From Blattabacterium cuenoti STAT (GTDB lineage: Bacteria > Bacteroidota > Bacteroidia > Flavobacteriales > Blattabacteriaceae), in the NCBI RefSeq assembly GCF_003573915.1, contig NZ_AP014608.1, positions 291,001 to 355,000 on the forward strand: a stretch of DNA of 64,000 bases, given 5' to 3'. The notes beneath the pieces were generated by a model. It was given only the letters and a program-made list of their open reading frames with translations. It ran no database searches and was not told the DNA's origin. A program made the translations under genes and the position numbers. This document shows positions 45,734-55,043 of the stretch, piece after piece (the first letter of the stretch is position 1; each line of letters begins with the position of its first letter).

Positions 45734-46808
45734 AGTAAAAATCTTTCAACAAAGAAAGATAAATATCTATTCCTTTCATAATTTCTGAAATTAAAACATA
45801 TTCATTAGACGTATGAGAACGTATACTGTCTCCTACTCCCATTTTAATAGTAGAAAAAGGCATAACGCTTTGATCTGAAAGAGTAGGAGATCCATAAATA
45901 TTTCTTCCTATTAATTTAGATTTTAAAACAATAGGATGCATAGGATTTATGAAAGAAGAATTTAAATGTGAAGAACGAGGTTTCATTTTAGAATGAATTT
46001 TTTTTCGTATGATGTCAATCAATTCCTCATTTTTGTATAATTCATTAGTCCTGACATCTATGACAAAAGAACAAATATCAGGAATAATATTATGTTGTAT
46101 TCCTCCTTGTATTTGAGTTACATTCAAAGTAGTAAAACCTAATAAATCAGACTTTTTATCGAAATAAAACTTTCTCAAGTTTTCTATATCTTTTGTAGCA
46201 ATATAAATTGCATTAATTCCTTTATTTCTTGCAGAGTGACCTGTTTTTCCTTCAGCTATACAATCTAATACAATGAGTCCTTTTTCAGCAATAGCTACTT
46301 GCATTTTTGTTGGTTCTCCCACAATTCCTAGGTCTATATACCCCAATTCAGGTAAAATTGATCGAATACCTGAGGCTCCAGATATTTCTTCTTCTGCAGT
46401 AATAGAAAGCACTAATCTATAAGGAATTTTTGATAAATTGCTTAAATATATGAAAGTAGCAATCAATGCAACGACAGAAGCTCCAGCATCATTACTTCCT
46501 AATCCGATTAATTTATCTTCTTTTTGAACAGCAATAAAAGGATCTGTTGTCCAATTTTTTCCTGGTTTTACTGTATCATGATGAGAATTTAATAATATAG
46601 TTTTTGTATCTTTTTTCTTATAAAAATTTTTATTTTCTGTCCATATATTATTAAATTTTCTTTTTACAAAAAATCCATATTTATGAATATAATCCTCTAT
46701 CAGAAAAGAGACTTTATTTTCTTGTTTAGATATAGAAGGGGTATTGATAATCTGTATCAAAAGTTGGACCGCTTCTTCCTTTAAAACTTGTAAATTGACT
46801 ATAGACAT
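45729..46808 (-). CDS. argE: Acetylornithine (or acetylcitrulline) deacetylase, M20 family
   Basis: Zinc-dependent M20 deacylase of 359 residues. Metal and catalytic segments: LLNSHHDTVKPG (HxD), GLGSNDAGASVVAL, the TAEEEISGASG catalytic Glu pair, and VGEPTKMQVAIAEKG; the lid domain contains GKTGHSARNKG. Because argF' acts on acylated ornithine, the enzyme most likely removes the acyl group from N-acyl-citrulline rather than N-acylornithine. Other M20 family members (DapE) are similar, but position as last gene of the arginine operon decides the role. It overlaps argB by 10 bases. Confidence 0.87.
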   Translation of the reverse strand: MSIVNLQVLKEEAVQLLIQIINTPSISKQENKVSFLIEDYIHKYGFFVKRKFNNIWTENKNFYKKKDTKTILLNSHHDTVKPGKNWTTDPFIAVQKEDKLIGLGSNDAGASVVALIATFIYLSNLSKIPYRLVLSITAEEEISGASGIRSILPELGYIDLGIVGEPTKMQVAIAEKGLIVLDCIAEGKTGHSARNKGINAIYIATKDIENLRKFYFDKKSDLLGFTTLNVTQIQGGIQHNIIPDICSFVIDVRTNELYKNEELIDIIRKKIHSKMKPRSSHLNSSFINPMHPIVLKSKLIGRNIYGSPTLSDQSVMPFSTIKMGVGDSIRSHTSNEYVLISEIMKGIDIYLSLLKDFYF

Positions 46809-47587
46809 AGTCTAGTCTTATTAAGATTATTTTTTAATAATAAATGGGTGGGAAGACCTATACTAACCTTACATACGCCATTTTGCAATGCAAGAAAAGC
46901 ATTTTCCAATTTAGGAATCATACCATTTGTTATAGTATGATTTTTTTTCATTTTTTGAAATAAATGAAAATTAATTTTTTTTAAATAAGATTCAGGATCC
47001 TGCATATTTCGTAAAATTCCTTTTTTTTCAAAACAAAAATATAACTCTACTTCACAATCTTTTTCTTGAGATAAAGACATGGCTATATAGGACGCTATTG
47101 TATCTGCATTTGTATTGAGTAAATTTCCTATTCCATTATGTGTGATGGAACATAATACGGGAGTAATATGATTTTTTAATAAAAATTTTATTAAATGTGT
47201 ATTCACACTTTTTACATTTATATCCCCTACATATCCATAATTAATATTTTTCATTTTACGTAAATATGATTGGATACAGTTTCCATCCGCTCCACATAAT
47301 CCTAAAGCATTACAATGATAAGATTGTAATTTAGCCACAATATTTTTGTTAATTATTCCTGCATAAGTCATAACAACTATATCCAAAGTTTCTTTATCGG
47401 TTATTCTTCTTCCTTGTATCATTTTTGGATAAAACCCCATTTTATTTGAAATAAAATCTGCTTTCTTTCCTCCTCCATGAATCAATACTTTATCTCCTTG
47501 AAGATGACAAAAAGCCTCCAGAGAATCATGAAGAAGTTTATGATCATTAATTAAATTTCCCCCAATTTTAACTACATGGATTTTCAT
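46799..47587 (-). CDS. argB: Acetylglutamate kinase
   Basis: Amino acid kinase fold; phosphorylates N-acetylglutamate (or N-succinylglutamate). Seen: VVKIGGNLI near the N-terminus, LIHGGGKKADFIS (substrate loop), the NTNADTIASYIAMSL-type motif (LLNTNADTIASYIA) and a C-terminal GMIPKLENAFLAL. It has 262 residues without the N-terminal helix that arginine-inhibited hexameric enzymes carry, so feedback inhibition by arginine is less likely. It overlaps argF' by four bases. Confidence 0.93.
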   Translation of the reverse strand: MKIHVVKIGGNLINDHKLLHDSLEAFCHLQGDKVLIHGGGKKADFISNKMGFYPKMIQGRRITDKETLDIVVMTYAGIINKNIVAKLQSYHCNALGLCGADGNCIQSYLRKMKNINYGYVGDINVKSVNTHLIKFLLKNHITPVLCSITHNGIGNLLNTNADTIASYIAMSLSQEKDCEVELYFCFEKKGILRNMQDPESYLKKINFHLFQKMKKNHTITNGMIPKLENAFLALQNGVCKVSIGLPTHLLLKNNLNKTRLCL

Positions 47588-48561
47588 GATAAAGATTGTA
47601 ATATTCTTAAAAAAATTATTTGCGAAGCGTAAATTCTATTTTTTGCTTGTTGCAATACGATAGAATATTTACTATCTAAAACCGCATCTTCCACTACCAA
47701 ATTCCTTCTTACAGGCAAACAATGCATAAATTTAGCTTGATTGGTTAGTTTCATTTTATTTTCAGTAATCATCCAATTTGGATTTTTACAAAGAATTTTT
47801 CCATAATCTAAATAACTACTCCAATTTTTGGCATAAATAAAATTTGCATTTATAAATGCTTCATTTTGATGATGTGTTATATAAGCTCCATTAGAAAATT
47901 TTTTATGTAGATTATATCTTTCTGGACATGTAATCGTAAAATCTATTTGTTTAATTTTCGATATCCATTGAGCAAAAGAATTTGCAACAGAATGAGGCAA
48001 TGATTTTACATGAGGAACCCAACTTAATACAACTTTACATTTTTTTCTAAAAAAAGATGTATATTCTGCAATAGTCATAACATCGGCTAAAGACTGTAAA
48101 GGATGTAGAGTTGCACTTTCCATATTTACTACTGGAACTCTAGAATAATTTAATATTTTATTAAAAATAATTTCTTGATCATCATAATTTTTATCTGAAA
48201 GATTTGGAAAGGTTCTGACTGCAAGAATATCACAATATAGACTCATTACAGAAATAGCTTCTTTAAGATGTTCTTGTGTTAAATTCATTACGTTTCCATC
48301 ATCCATTTCAATTGTCCAAGAATCCCTATGAATATCTAAAACCCAAGTACTACATCCTAAGTTAAAAGCCGCTTTTTGACAACTAATTCTTGTACGTAAA
48401 CTAGGATTAAAAAAAACCAATCCTATTGTTTTATTTTTTCCAATATGTTGAAAACTATATGGATTTTTTTTTAAAAGGAGGGCTTCTTTAATAAGATCAT
48501 ATATATCGACAACATCTTCTACGCTAAAAAATTTTTTCATAAATTTATTTATATTCTTCAA
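47584..48561 (-). CDS. argF': N-acetyl/N-succinylornithine carbamoyltransferase (ArgF')
   Basis: Carbamoyltransferase with the phosphate-binding FFNPSLRTRIS, the distinctive EHLKEAISVMSLYCDILAVRTF stretch, MESATLHPLQSLAD and HCLPVRRN. These are features of the Bacteroidota/Xanthomonas type that carbamoylates N-succinyl- or N-acetyl-ornithine, not ornithine. It has 325 residues. Which acyl group is used depends on one position (Glu92 in the Xanthomonas enzyme) that I cannot align with certainty. It overlaps carB by four bases and argB by four. Confidence 0.88.
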   Translation of the reverse strand: MKNINKFMKKFFSVEDVVDIYDLIKEALLLKKNPYSFQHIGKNKTIGLVFFNPSLRTRISCQKAAFNLGCSTWVLDIHRDSWTIEMDDGNVMNLTQEHLKEAISVMSLYCDILAVRTFPNLSDKNYDDQEIIFNKILNYSRVPVVNMESATLHPLQSLADVMTIAEYTSFFRKKCKVVLSWVPHVKSLPHSVANSFAQWISKIKQIDFTITCPERYNLHKKFSNGAYITHHQNEAFINANFIYAKNWSSYLDYGKILCKNPNWMITENKMKLTNQAKFMHCLPVRRNLVVEDAVLDSKYSIVLQQAKNRIYASQIIFLRILQSLS

Positions 48562-51500
48562 TAATATTCATCCCAAGCTTTTATTGATAATTGATCTATA
48601 GATAAATTACAAAAAGCTTGTATAAAAGCTTTTGCTAAACGTGCATTAGTAAGTAGAGGAATATTAAAATCTACAGCATAACGTCTAATAGTATAATCGT
48701 TATTTAACTCTGATCTACTTAAATTTTTTGGAATATTAATAATAAGATCCAATTTTCTATTTTTTATTAATTCAATAACATTTGAATATTTTTTTACATT
48801 AGGCCAATAAACTTTAATTGAAGGAATTCCATTATGGGATAAAAAACTATTAGTACCTTCTGTTGCAAACAATATATATCCTTTTTTATATAAAAGTCTT
48901 GTAACCTCTAAAAGATCTAATTTAGATTCAATAGGCCCTCCAGATATCAATATATTTTTCTTAGGTATGGTATAACCAACAGAAAGCATAGATTTTAAAA
49001 GTGCTTCATAAAAAGTATCTCCTAAACAACCTACTTCTCCTGTGGAAGCCATATCTACACCCAAAATAGGGTCTGCATCTTGCAAACGGAAAAAAGAAAA
49101 TTGAGAAGCTTTTACTCCTAAAAAATTTGTAATAAAAAAATTAGGTTCCATTTTGTTTTTTTTCTTTCCAAGAAGAACTTGAGTAGCTAATTCAATCATA
49201 TTAAAATGAGATACTTTTGATACAAAAGGAAAGCTTCTAGAGGCTCTCAAATTGCATTCAATTACTTTTATTTCATTATCCTTAGATAAAAATTGAATAT
49301 TGAAAGGACCAGATATATTAAAATGTTTGGATATTTTTTCAGATATGCGAATAATTTCTTTTAATGTAGATAAATATAGATTATGTGGAGGATATACCAA
49401 TGTTGCGTCTCCTGAATGTACACCTGCAAATTCTACATGTTCTGATATAGCATAATACAAAATTTTTCCGTTTTGAGAAACGGCATCTAATTCAATTTCT
49501 TTAGCATTTTTAATAAATTCTGTAATAATTAATGGATATTCATAAGATATGGGTACTTTTTCACGAAGATAATGCTGTAGTTCTTCTTGATTAGAGATAA
49601 CATTCATATCTGCTCCAGAAAGAACGTAAGAAGGTCTAACCAATATAGGAAAGTCTACTTCTTTTATAAATTGATAAATATCATCAAAATCGGATAACTC
49701 TTTCCATTTCGGTTGTTTAATTTTTAGATGATCCATAGCATTAGAAAATTTATATCTATTCTCTACTTTATCTATGGAAACAGGGGAGGTTCCTAAAATT
49801 TTTACATTTTTTTCATAAAGTTTTAAAACTAAATTATTAGGAATTTGTCCTCCCATAGATACGATTGTTCCTTTAGGTTTTTCTAATTCAATAATATCTA
49901 ATACACGCTCTAAAGTCAGTTCTTCAAAATATAATCTATCACATATATCAAAATCAGTGCTTACAGTTTCTGGATTATAATTTATCATTATAGATCTATA
50001 AGATTCTTTATGAATAGTATTTAATGCATTAACACAACACCAATCAAATTCAACACTACTTCCAATTCTATAAACACCAGAACCTAATGTAATAACAGAT
50101 TTTTCATCTTCTTCATAAAAAACATCATGTTGAATTGCATGATATGTTAAATACAAATAATTTGTATGTGCTGGATATTCAGAAGCTAAAGTGTCAATTT
50201 GTCTTACATATGGAACTATATTTTTTATTTTTCTATGTTCCCTGATTTTCTTTTCTAAATTAGAAATATTGTAATTTTTATTTTTTTTACAAAAAATACT
50301 AGCTATTTGTATATCAGAAAACCCTTCCTTTTTAGCTTTTCGTAACAGTTCTTCTGGAAGATCCAGAAAATTATCAAAATAATCTATCTTTTTTTTTGTT
50401 TGAAAAATATTATCAAGTTGATATAAAAACCACAGGTCTATCTTTGTCAAATGATGTATTTCTTTTATGGAAATTCCTTCTTCTAAAGCTTCTTCTAAAA
50501 AGAAAATTCTTTGATCTGTAGGTTTTTTTATAGATTCTTTCAATAATCTAATCGATTTCAATTTTTTTTTATTCATAATATTAATGAAACCCTGCATTCC
50601 TATGTCTAACATACGAATTCCTTTTTGTAAGGCTTCTTCAAAAGAACCTCCAATTGACATAACTTCTCCTACACTTTTCATACTACTTCCAATCCTATTA
50701 GAGACACCATAAAATTTCCCTAAATCCCATCTAGGAATTTTACACACTACATAATCTAACGCAGGTTCAAAAAAAGAAGAGGTATTTTTAGTCACAGAAT
50801 TTTTTAATTCGTGTAATCCGTATCCCAAAGATAATTTAGCGGCAACAAAAGCTAAAGGATAACCTGTTGCTTTAGAAGCAAGAGCACTAGATCGAGAAAG
50901 TCTGGCATTCACTTCAATAACACGATAATCTTCTGAACTAGGATCCAATGCAAACTGAACATTACATTCTCCTACTATATGAAAATCTCTGGCTATATGT
51001 ATTGCTAATTTTCTCAAATTATAATATTCAGAATTGGTTAAGGTTTGTGACGGTGCTACAACAATACTTTCTCCTGTGTGAATTCCTATAGGATCAAAAT
51101 TTTCCATATTGCATACAGCAATACAATTATCATATTTATCTCTTACTATTTCATATTCAATTTCTTTCCATCCTTCCAAATATTCTTCTACAATAATTTG
51201 AGAAGAGTAAGAAAAAGCCTTATTTACTATTTTTTTTAAATCAGGAATATTCCTGGCAAAACCGCTTCCTAACCCTCCAAGGGTATAAGCAGATCTAATA
51301 ATAATAGGAAACCCTATTTCTAAAGAATAGGAAACGGCCTCATTCATAGAATATACCACAAAACTTTTTGCCGTTTTTATGTTAATATGAGTTAATTTAT
51401 TTCTAAATAAATATCTATCTTCACTGTGAATAATAGATTCAATAGAAGTTCCTAAAATCTGAATTTTATATTTTTTTATAACACCTTCTTTAAAAAGCTG

Positions 51501-51788
51501 AATTCCACAATTCAATGCCGTTTGTCCACCAAAAGCTAATAAAATTCCTTGTGGTTTTTCCTTATCTATTACACGTTTAACAAAAAATAAAGTCAAAGGA
51601 AGAAAGTACACCTTATCAGCTATTTCTTTCGAAGTTTGAACTGTGGCTATATTTGGATTCATTAATATAGTAAAAATTCCTTCTTCTTTAAGAGCTTTTA
51701 ATGCTTGTGTTCCAGAATAATCAAATTCACCAGCTTCTCCTATTTTTAATGCACCTGATCCCAGGATAAGTACTTTATCTATTTTCAT
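48558..51788 (-). CDS. carB: Carbamoyl-phosphate synthase large subunit
   Basis: Makes carbamoyl phosphate from bicarbonate, ATP and ammonia channelled from CarA. Two ATP-grasp halves are complete: KVLILGSGALKIGEAGEFDYSG opens the first, SVITLGSGVYRIGSSVEFDW opens the second near residue 560. The oligomerisation part lies between, and the C-terminal MGS-like allosteric domain (from about 940) is present (NILISGGPIESKLDLLEVTRLLYKKGY). It has 1076 residues. Its position inside the arginine operon shows commitment to arginine, though pyrimidines would also need it. It overlaps argF'. Confidence 0.96.
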   Translation of the reverse strand: MKIDKVLILGSGALKIGEAGEFDYSGTQALKALKEEGIFTILMNPNIATVQTSKEIADKVYFLPLTLFFVKRVIDKEKPQGILLAFGGQTALNCGIQLFKEGVIKKYKIQILGTSIESIIHSEDRYLFRNKLTHINIKTAKSFVVYSMNEAVSYSLEIGFPIIIRSAYTLGGLGSGFARNIPDLKKIVNKAFSYSSQIIVEEYLEGWKEIEYEIVRDKYDNCIAVCNMENFDPIGIHTGESIVVAPSQTLTNSEYYNLRKLAIHIARDFHIVGECNVQFALDPSSEDYRVIEVNARLSRSSALASKATGYPLAFVAAKLSLGYGLHELKNSVTKNTSSFFEPALDYVVCKIPRWDLGKFYGVSNRIGSSMKSVGEVMSIGGSFEEALQKGIRMLDIGMQGFINIMNKKKLKSIRLLKESIKKPTDQRIFFLEEALEEGISIKEIHHLTKIDLWFLYQLDNIFQTKKKIDYFDNFLDLPEELLRKAKKEGFSDIQIASIFCKKNKNYNISNLEKKIREHRKIKNIVPYVRQIDTLASEYPAHTNYLYLTYHAIQHDVFYEEDEKSVITLGSGVYRIGSSVEFDWCCVNALNTIHKESYRSIMINYNPETVSTDFDICDRLYFEELTLERVLDIIELEKPKGTIVSMGGQIPNNLVLKLYEKNVKILGTSPVSIDKVENRYKFSNAMDHLKIKQPKWKELSDFDDIYQFIKEVDFPILVRPSYVLSGADMNVISNQEELQHYLREKVPISYEYPLIITEFIKNAKEIELDAVSQNGKILYYAISEHVEFAGVHSGDATLVYPPHNLYLSTLKEIIRISEKISKHFNISGPFNIQFLSKDNEIKVIECNLRASRSFPFVSKVSHFNMIELATQVLLGKKKNKMEPNFFITNFLGVKASQFSFFRLQDADPILGVDMASTGEVGCLGDTFYEALLKSMLSVGYTIPKKNILISGGPIESKLDLLEVTRLLYKKGYILFATEGTNSFLSHNGIPSIKVYWPNVKKYSNVIELIKNRKLDLIINIPKNLSRSELNNDYTIRRYAVDFNIPLLTNARLAKAFIQAFCNLSIDQLSIKAWDEYY

Positions 51789-51812
51789 ACTAATTTTTAG
51801 AAAGATACTTCA

Positions 51813-52919
51813 TTAAGTATTATATTTACTTTTTTTAATTAAATCTATAAAAATATCGAATAAAAATTCGGTGTCTTGAGGACCACTTGAAGCTTCTGGA
51901 TGAAATTGAACAGAAAAAAAAGGCTTATTATTATGAATAATCCCTTCGCAAGTATTATCATTTAAATTTCGAAAAAATATTTTCCATTCTCCAGAAAGAT
52001 TTCTGGTGTCTAAAACATATCCATGATTTTGTGATGTAATAAAACTTTTTCCTGTTTCTAATGAAATAACCGGTTGATTATGACTTCTATGTGCATACTT
52101 TAATTTATAGGTTTCTCCTCCTGCCGCTATTCCTAAAAGTTGATTTCCCAAACATATTCCAAATATAGGTTGTTTCTTTTTTAAAGCTAAACGAAGATAA
52201 TGTATTGGTTTTTCATAAATTTTAGGATTTCCAGGTCCATTAGAAAGGATCAATCCATCATATTCATCTTTTATAAAATTATAATCCCATGGAACTCTAA
52301 TAATAGAACAATCTCTTCGTAAAAGACAACGTAAAATATTATTTTTTAACCCAAAATCTACAAGTAGTATTTTATATTTTCCATTTCCATACATAATTTT
52401 TTCATGTATTGATACTTTTTCAGAAAGATTATCTTGATTTGGATCATAAAAGGGAAGATCTTCATTTCTCATTAAAATTTTACCTAACATGGATCCTCCA
52501 TTTTTTCTAAGTTTTTTTGCAATAAATCTAGTATCTACACCATATAATCCAGGAATTTCATTTTCATACAACCAATTTGATAGAGATTGATTCATATTCC
52601 AATGATATGGACGATTAGAATAATAAGAAATAATAAGTCCGGATACTTGAATCCTATCAGATTCATAAAATTCAGAAATAAATTCTTTAGTATAAGAAAA
52701 AGATGGAATTCCATAATTTCCTATTATGGGATATGTATAAGTTAGTATTTGACCTTTGTAAGATGGATCTGTAATACTTTCTGGATAACCGGTCATAGCC
52801 GTATTAAATACAACTTCTCCAGAAGAAGAAACTGGTGCACCAAAATAATCAGCTTCATACCGAGTTCCATCTTCTAATACAAGTATCGCTTTTTTTATTT
52901 TTTCTTTATTTTTTTCCAT
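51813..52919 (-). CDS. carA: Carbamoyl-phosphate synthase small subunit
   Basis: Glutaminase subunit delivering ammonia to CarB. N-terminal CPSase domain (KKAILVLEDGTRYEADYFG, then VVFNTAMTGYPESITDPSYKGQILTYTYP in parts) and a class I glutamine amidotransferase domain with GPGNP, the catalytic cysteine in FGICLGNQLLG and HPEAS. I start at ATG 52919; ATGs at 52928 and 52946 are possible. All choices overlap the end of argD, by 14 to 41 bases. About 368 residues. The gap to carB is 24 bases. Confidence 0.93.
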   Translation of the reverse strand: MEKNKEKIKKAILVLEDGTRYEADYFGAPVSSSGEVVFNTAMTGYPESITDPSYKGQILTYTYPIIGNYGIPSFSYTKEFISEFYESDRIQVSGLIISYYSNRPYHWNMNQSLSNWLYENEIPGLYGVDTRFIAKKLRKNGGSMLGKILMRNEDLPFYDPNQDNLSEKVSIHEKIMYGNGKYKILLVDFGLKNNILRCLLRRDCSIIRVPWDYNFIKDEYDGLILSNGPGNPKIYEKPIHYLRLALKKKQPIFGICLGNQLLGIAAGGETYKLKYAHRSHNQPVISLETGKSFITSQNHGYVLDTRNLSGEWKIFFRNLNDNTCEGIIHNNKPFFSVQFHPEASSGPQDTEFLFDIFIDLIKKSKYNT

Positions 52920-54060
52920 TTTTTCCATATAAATAGGATAAGGCATTCTTTAACTTTTTCAGAAATAATTTTATATGGTTTTCATCAATATTTAATGAAG
53001 GAAGTAATCGTAAAACATATGGATTATTAGATACACCTACAAATACTTTTTCTTTATAAACTAAAACATTTTTTAAATCCATAACAGGAAAATCAAATTC
53101 TACCCCAATCATAAGACCTCTCCCCCTTATTTTTTTAATTTCAGGAATGACACTTAATTCTTTTAATATGATTTCCCCCATTTTTTTTGCGTTTTCAATT
53201 AATTTTTCTTCTTTAATAATTTCTAATACAGCAATCCCAGCTGTACAAGCTAAATGATTTCCTCCAAAAGTTGTTCCTAACATTCCATAATATGGTTTAA
53301 ATTTAGGATGTATAAGTACCCCTCCTATAGGAAATCCGTTCCCCATTCCTTTGGCTACAGTAATTAAATCTGGTTTTATAGGATATAATTGGTGAGAAAA
53401 AAAAGACCCCGTTCTTCCATATCCACTTTGAACTTCATCTATAATCAATATTGTATTGTATTTTTTGCAAAAATTTTGGATTTTATAAAAAAAATCTAGA
53501 CCTGGATCTATAATTCCAGAGACCCCTTGTATTCCTTCAGTAATTATAGCGCAAATATCTTTTTTTCTTAATTTTTCTTCTAGGGAATCAAAATCTTGAT
53601 ATTTGATGAATATAGTTTCATGTTGAGTATTAAAAGGGGATATCAATTTATAGTTATCTGTTATCGATAGACTTCCACTTGTTCTTCCATGAAAAGAACC
53701 TTTAAAAGCGATAACTTTTTTTTTTCCTGTATGAAAAGAAGCTATTTTTAATGCATTTTCATTAGATTCTGTCCCAGAATTACATATAAATAATGAATAA
53801 TCTTCATATCCTGAAATATTTCCAAGTAAAGAAGCTAATTTTTTTTTTTGAGAAATATATACGCTATTAGAATAATAGGATATTTTATGAATTTGTTCTA
53901 TTAAAGTTTTCACATAATATGGATGCGAATGGCCAACGGAAATCACAGCATGTCCTCCATAAAAATCTAAATACATATTTCCTTGTACATCAAAAACATA
54001 AGAACCTTCGCTTTTGATTAATTCTATATCTAGAATAGGATAAACGTCAAATAATTTCAT
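52906..54060 (-). CDS. argD: Acetylornithine aminotransferase (class III PLP)
   Basis: Transfers an amino group from glutamate to N-acylglutamate semialdehyde; may also serve lysine synthesis. Signatures: DVQGNMYLDFYGGHAVISVGH, FICNSGTESNENALKIA, KGSFHGRTSGSLS, LIIDEVQSGYGRTG and the PLP lysine in LITVAKGMGNGFPIGG. I start at ATG 54060 (MKLFDVYP), 384 residues; the longer start at 54096 would run into argC. An A11 run (plus T at 53839-53849) and an A10 run near 53716-53725 are in frame. Two bases separate it from argC. Confidence 0.94.
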   Translation of the reverse strand: MKLFDVYPILDIELIKSEGSYVFDVQGNMYLDFYGGHAVISVGHSHPYYVKTLIEQIHKISYYSNSVYISQKKKLASLLGNISGYEDYSLFICNSGTESNENALKIASFHTGKKKVIAFKGSFHGRTSGSLSITDNYKLISPFNTQHETIFIKYQDFDSLEEKLRKKDICAIITEGIQGVSGIIDPGLDFFYKIQNFCKKYNTILIIDEVQSGYGRTGSFFSHQLYPIKPDLITVAKGMGNGFPIGGVLIHPKFKPYYGMLGTTFGGNHLACTAGIAVLEIIKEEKLIENAKKMGEIILKELSVIPEIKKIRGRGLMIGVEFDFPVMDLKNVLVYKEKVFVGVSNNPYVLRLLPSLNIDENHIKLFLKKLKNALSYLYGKNGKK

Positions 54061-54062
54061 TT

Positions 54063-55043
54063 TTAGAAACGAACGGATTTTAATCTTAAACCACAAGTTT
54101 CATCCAACCCAAACATAAGATTCATATTTTGTATAGCTTGACCAGAGGCTCCCTTTATGAGATTATCTATAATGCTGATAACAATCAGTTGATCTTCTTC
54201 TTTAATAAGATACAAAATACACTTGTTTGTATTGATCACTTGTTTAATATCAATATTAACATCAGAAATATTTACAAATGGATGATTTTTATAATATTCT
54301 TTATAAATTTCTTTAATTCTATTCAAAGAGAGAATAGAATAAGTATATAAAGTTGTTATAATTCCTCTAGAAAAATTTCCTCTATAAGGTACAAAATAAA
54401 TTCTAGAATCAAAATTATTTTGTACTTGATGAATAGTTTGTTTAATTTCTTTCAAATGCTGATGTTTAAAAATTTTATAAGTAGAAATATTATTATTTCT
54501 CCAACTAAAATGATTTATATCAGTCAATTTTCTTCCGGTTCCTGTAGAACCTGTAATGGCACTAATATGTATATCTTTTTTTAAGAATTGATTTTTAGCT
54601 AGTGGTAAAATTGCTAATAGAATTGCTGTAGAAAAACATCCAGGATTGGCTATATTATTTGATTTTTTTATAGTTTCTTTTTGAAATTCCGGCAATCCAT
54701 AAACGAAATTTCTATTGTTAAAAATAGATTGAATTTTTATTCTAAAATCTTGACTCAAATCAATTACTTTTATATTTTCTGATATATGATACAATTCTTC
54801 TCTAGATTTTCCATGTCCAGAACAAAGAAATACAACATCTATTTCTTTGCTTAAATCATGGGAAAATTTTATATTTTTTATTTCTATTTCTCCTAATAAA
54901 TCTTGATGAATTACATAAATCAATTCTCCTGTATGACTTTTACTAACTATATTTTTAATCTTAATTTTTGGATGATGAATCACCAATCGAATCAATTCTC
55001 CAGCAGTGTATCCAGCTCCTCCTATAATGCCTATTTCAATCAT
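54063..55043 (-). CDS. argC: N-acetyl-gamma-glutamyl-phosphate reductase
   Basis: NADPH-dependent reductase, third step of the acylated arginine pathway. Rossmann start IGIIGGAGYTAGELIRLV, catalytic cysteine in NIANPGCFSTAILLAILPL near residue 133, and ITGSTGTGRKLT. It has 326 residues, the short 'type 1' form. Its start overlaps the end of the argA/argG fusion by four bases, and argD follows after two bases. Confidence 0.95.
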   Translation of the reverse strand: MIEIGIIGGAGYTAGELIRLVIHHPKIKIKNIVSKSHTGELIYVIHQDLLGEIEIKNIKFSHDLSKEIDVVFLCSGHGKSREELYHISENIKVIDLSQDFRIKIQSIFNNRNFVYGLPEFQKETIKKSNNIANPGCFSTAILLAILPLAKNQFLKKDIHISAITGSTGTGRKLTDINHFSWRNNNISTYKIFKHQHLKEIKQTIHQVQNNFDSRIYFVPYRGNFSRGIITTLYTYSILSLNRIKEIYKEYYKNHPFVNISDVNIDIKQVINTNKCILYLIKEEDQLIVISIIDNLIKGASGQAIQNMNLMFGLDETCGLRLKSVRF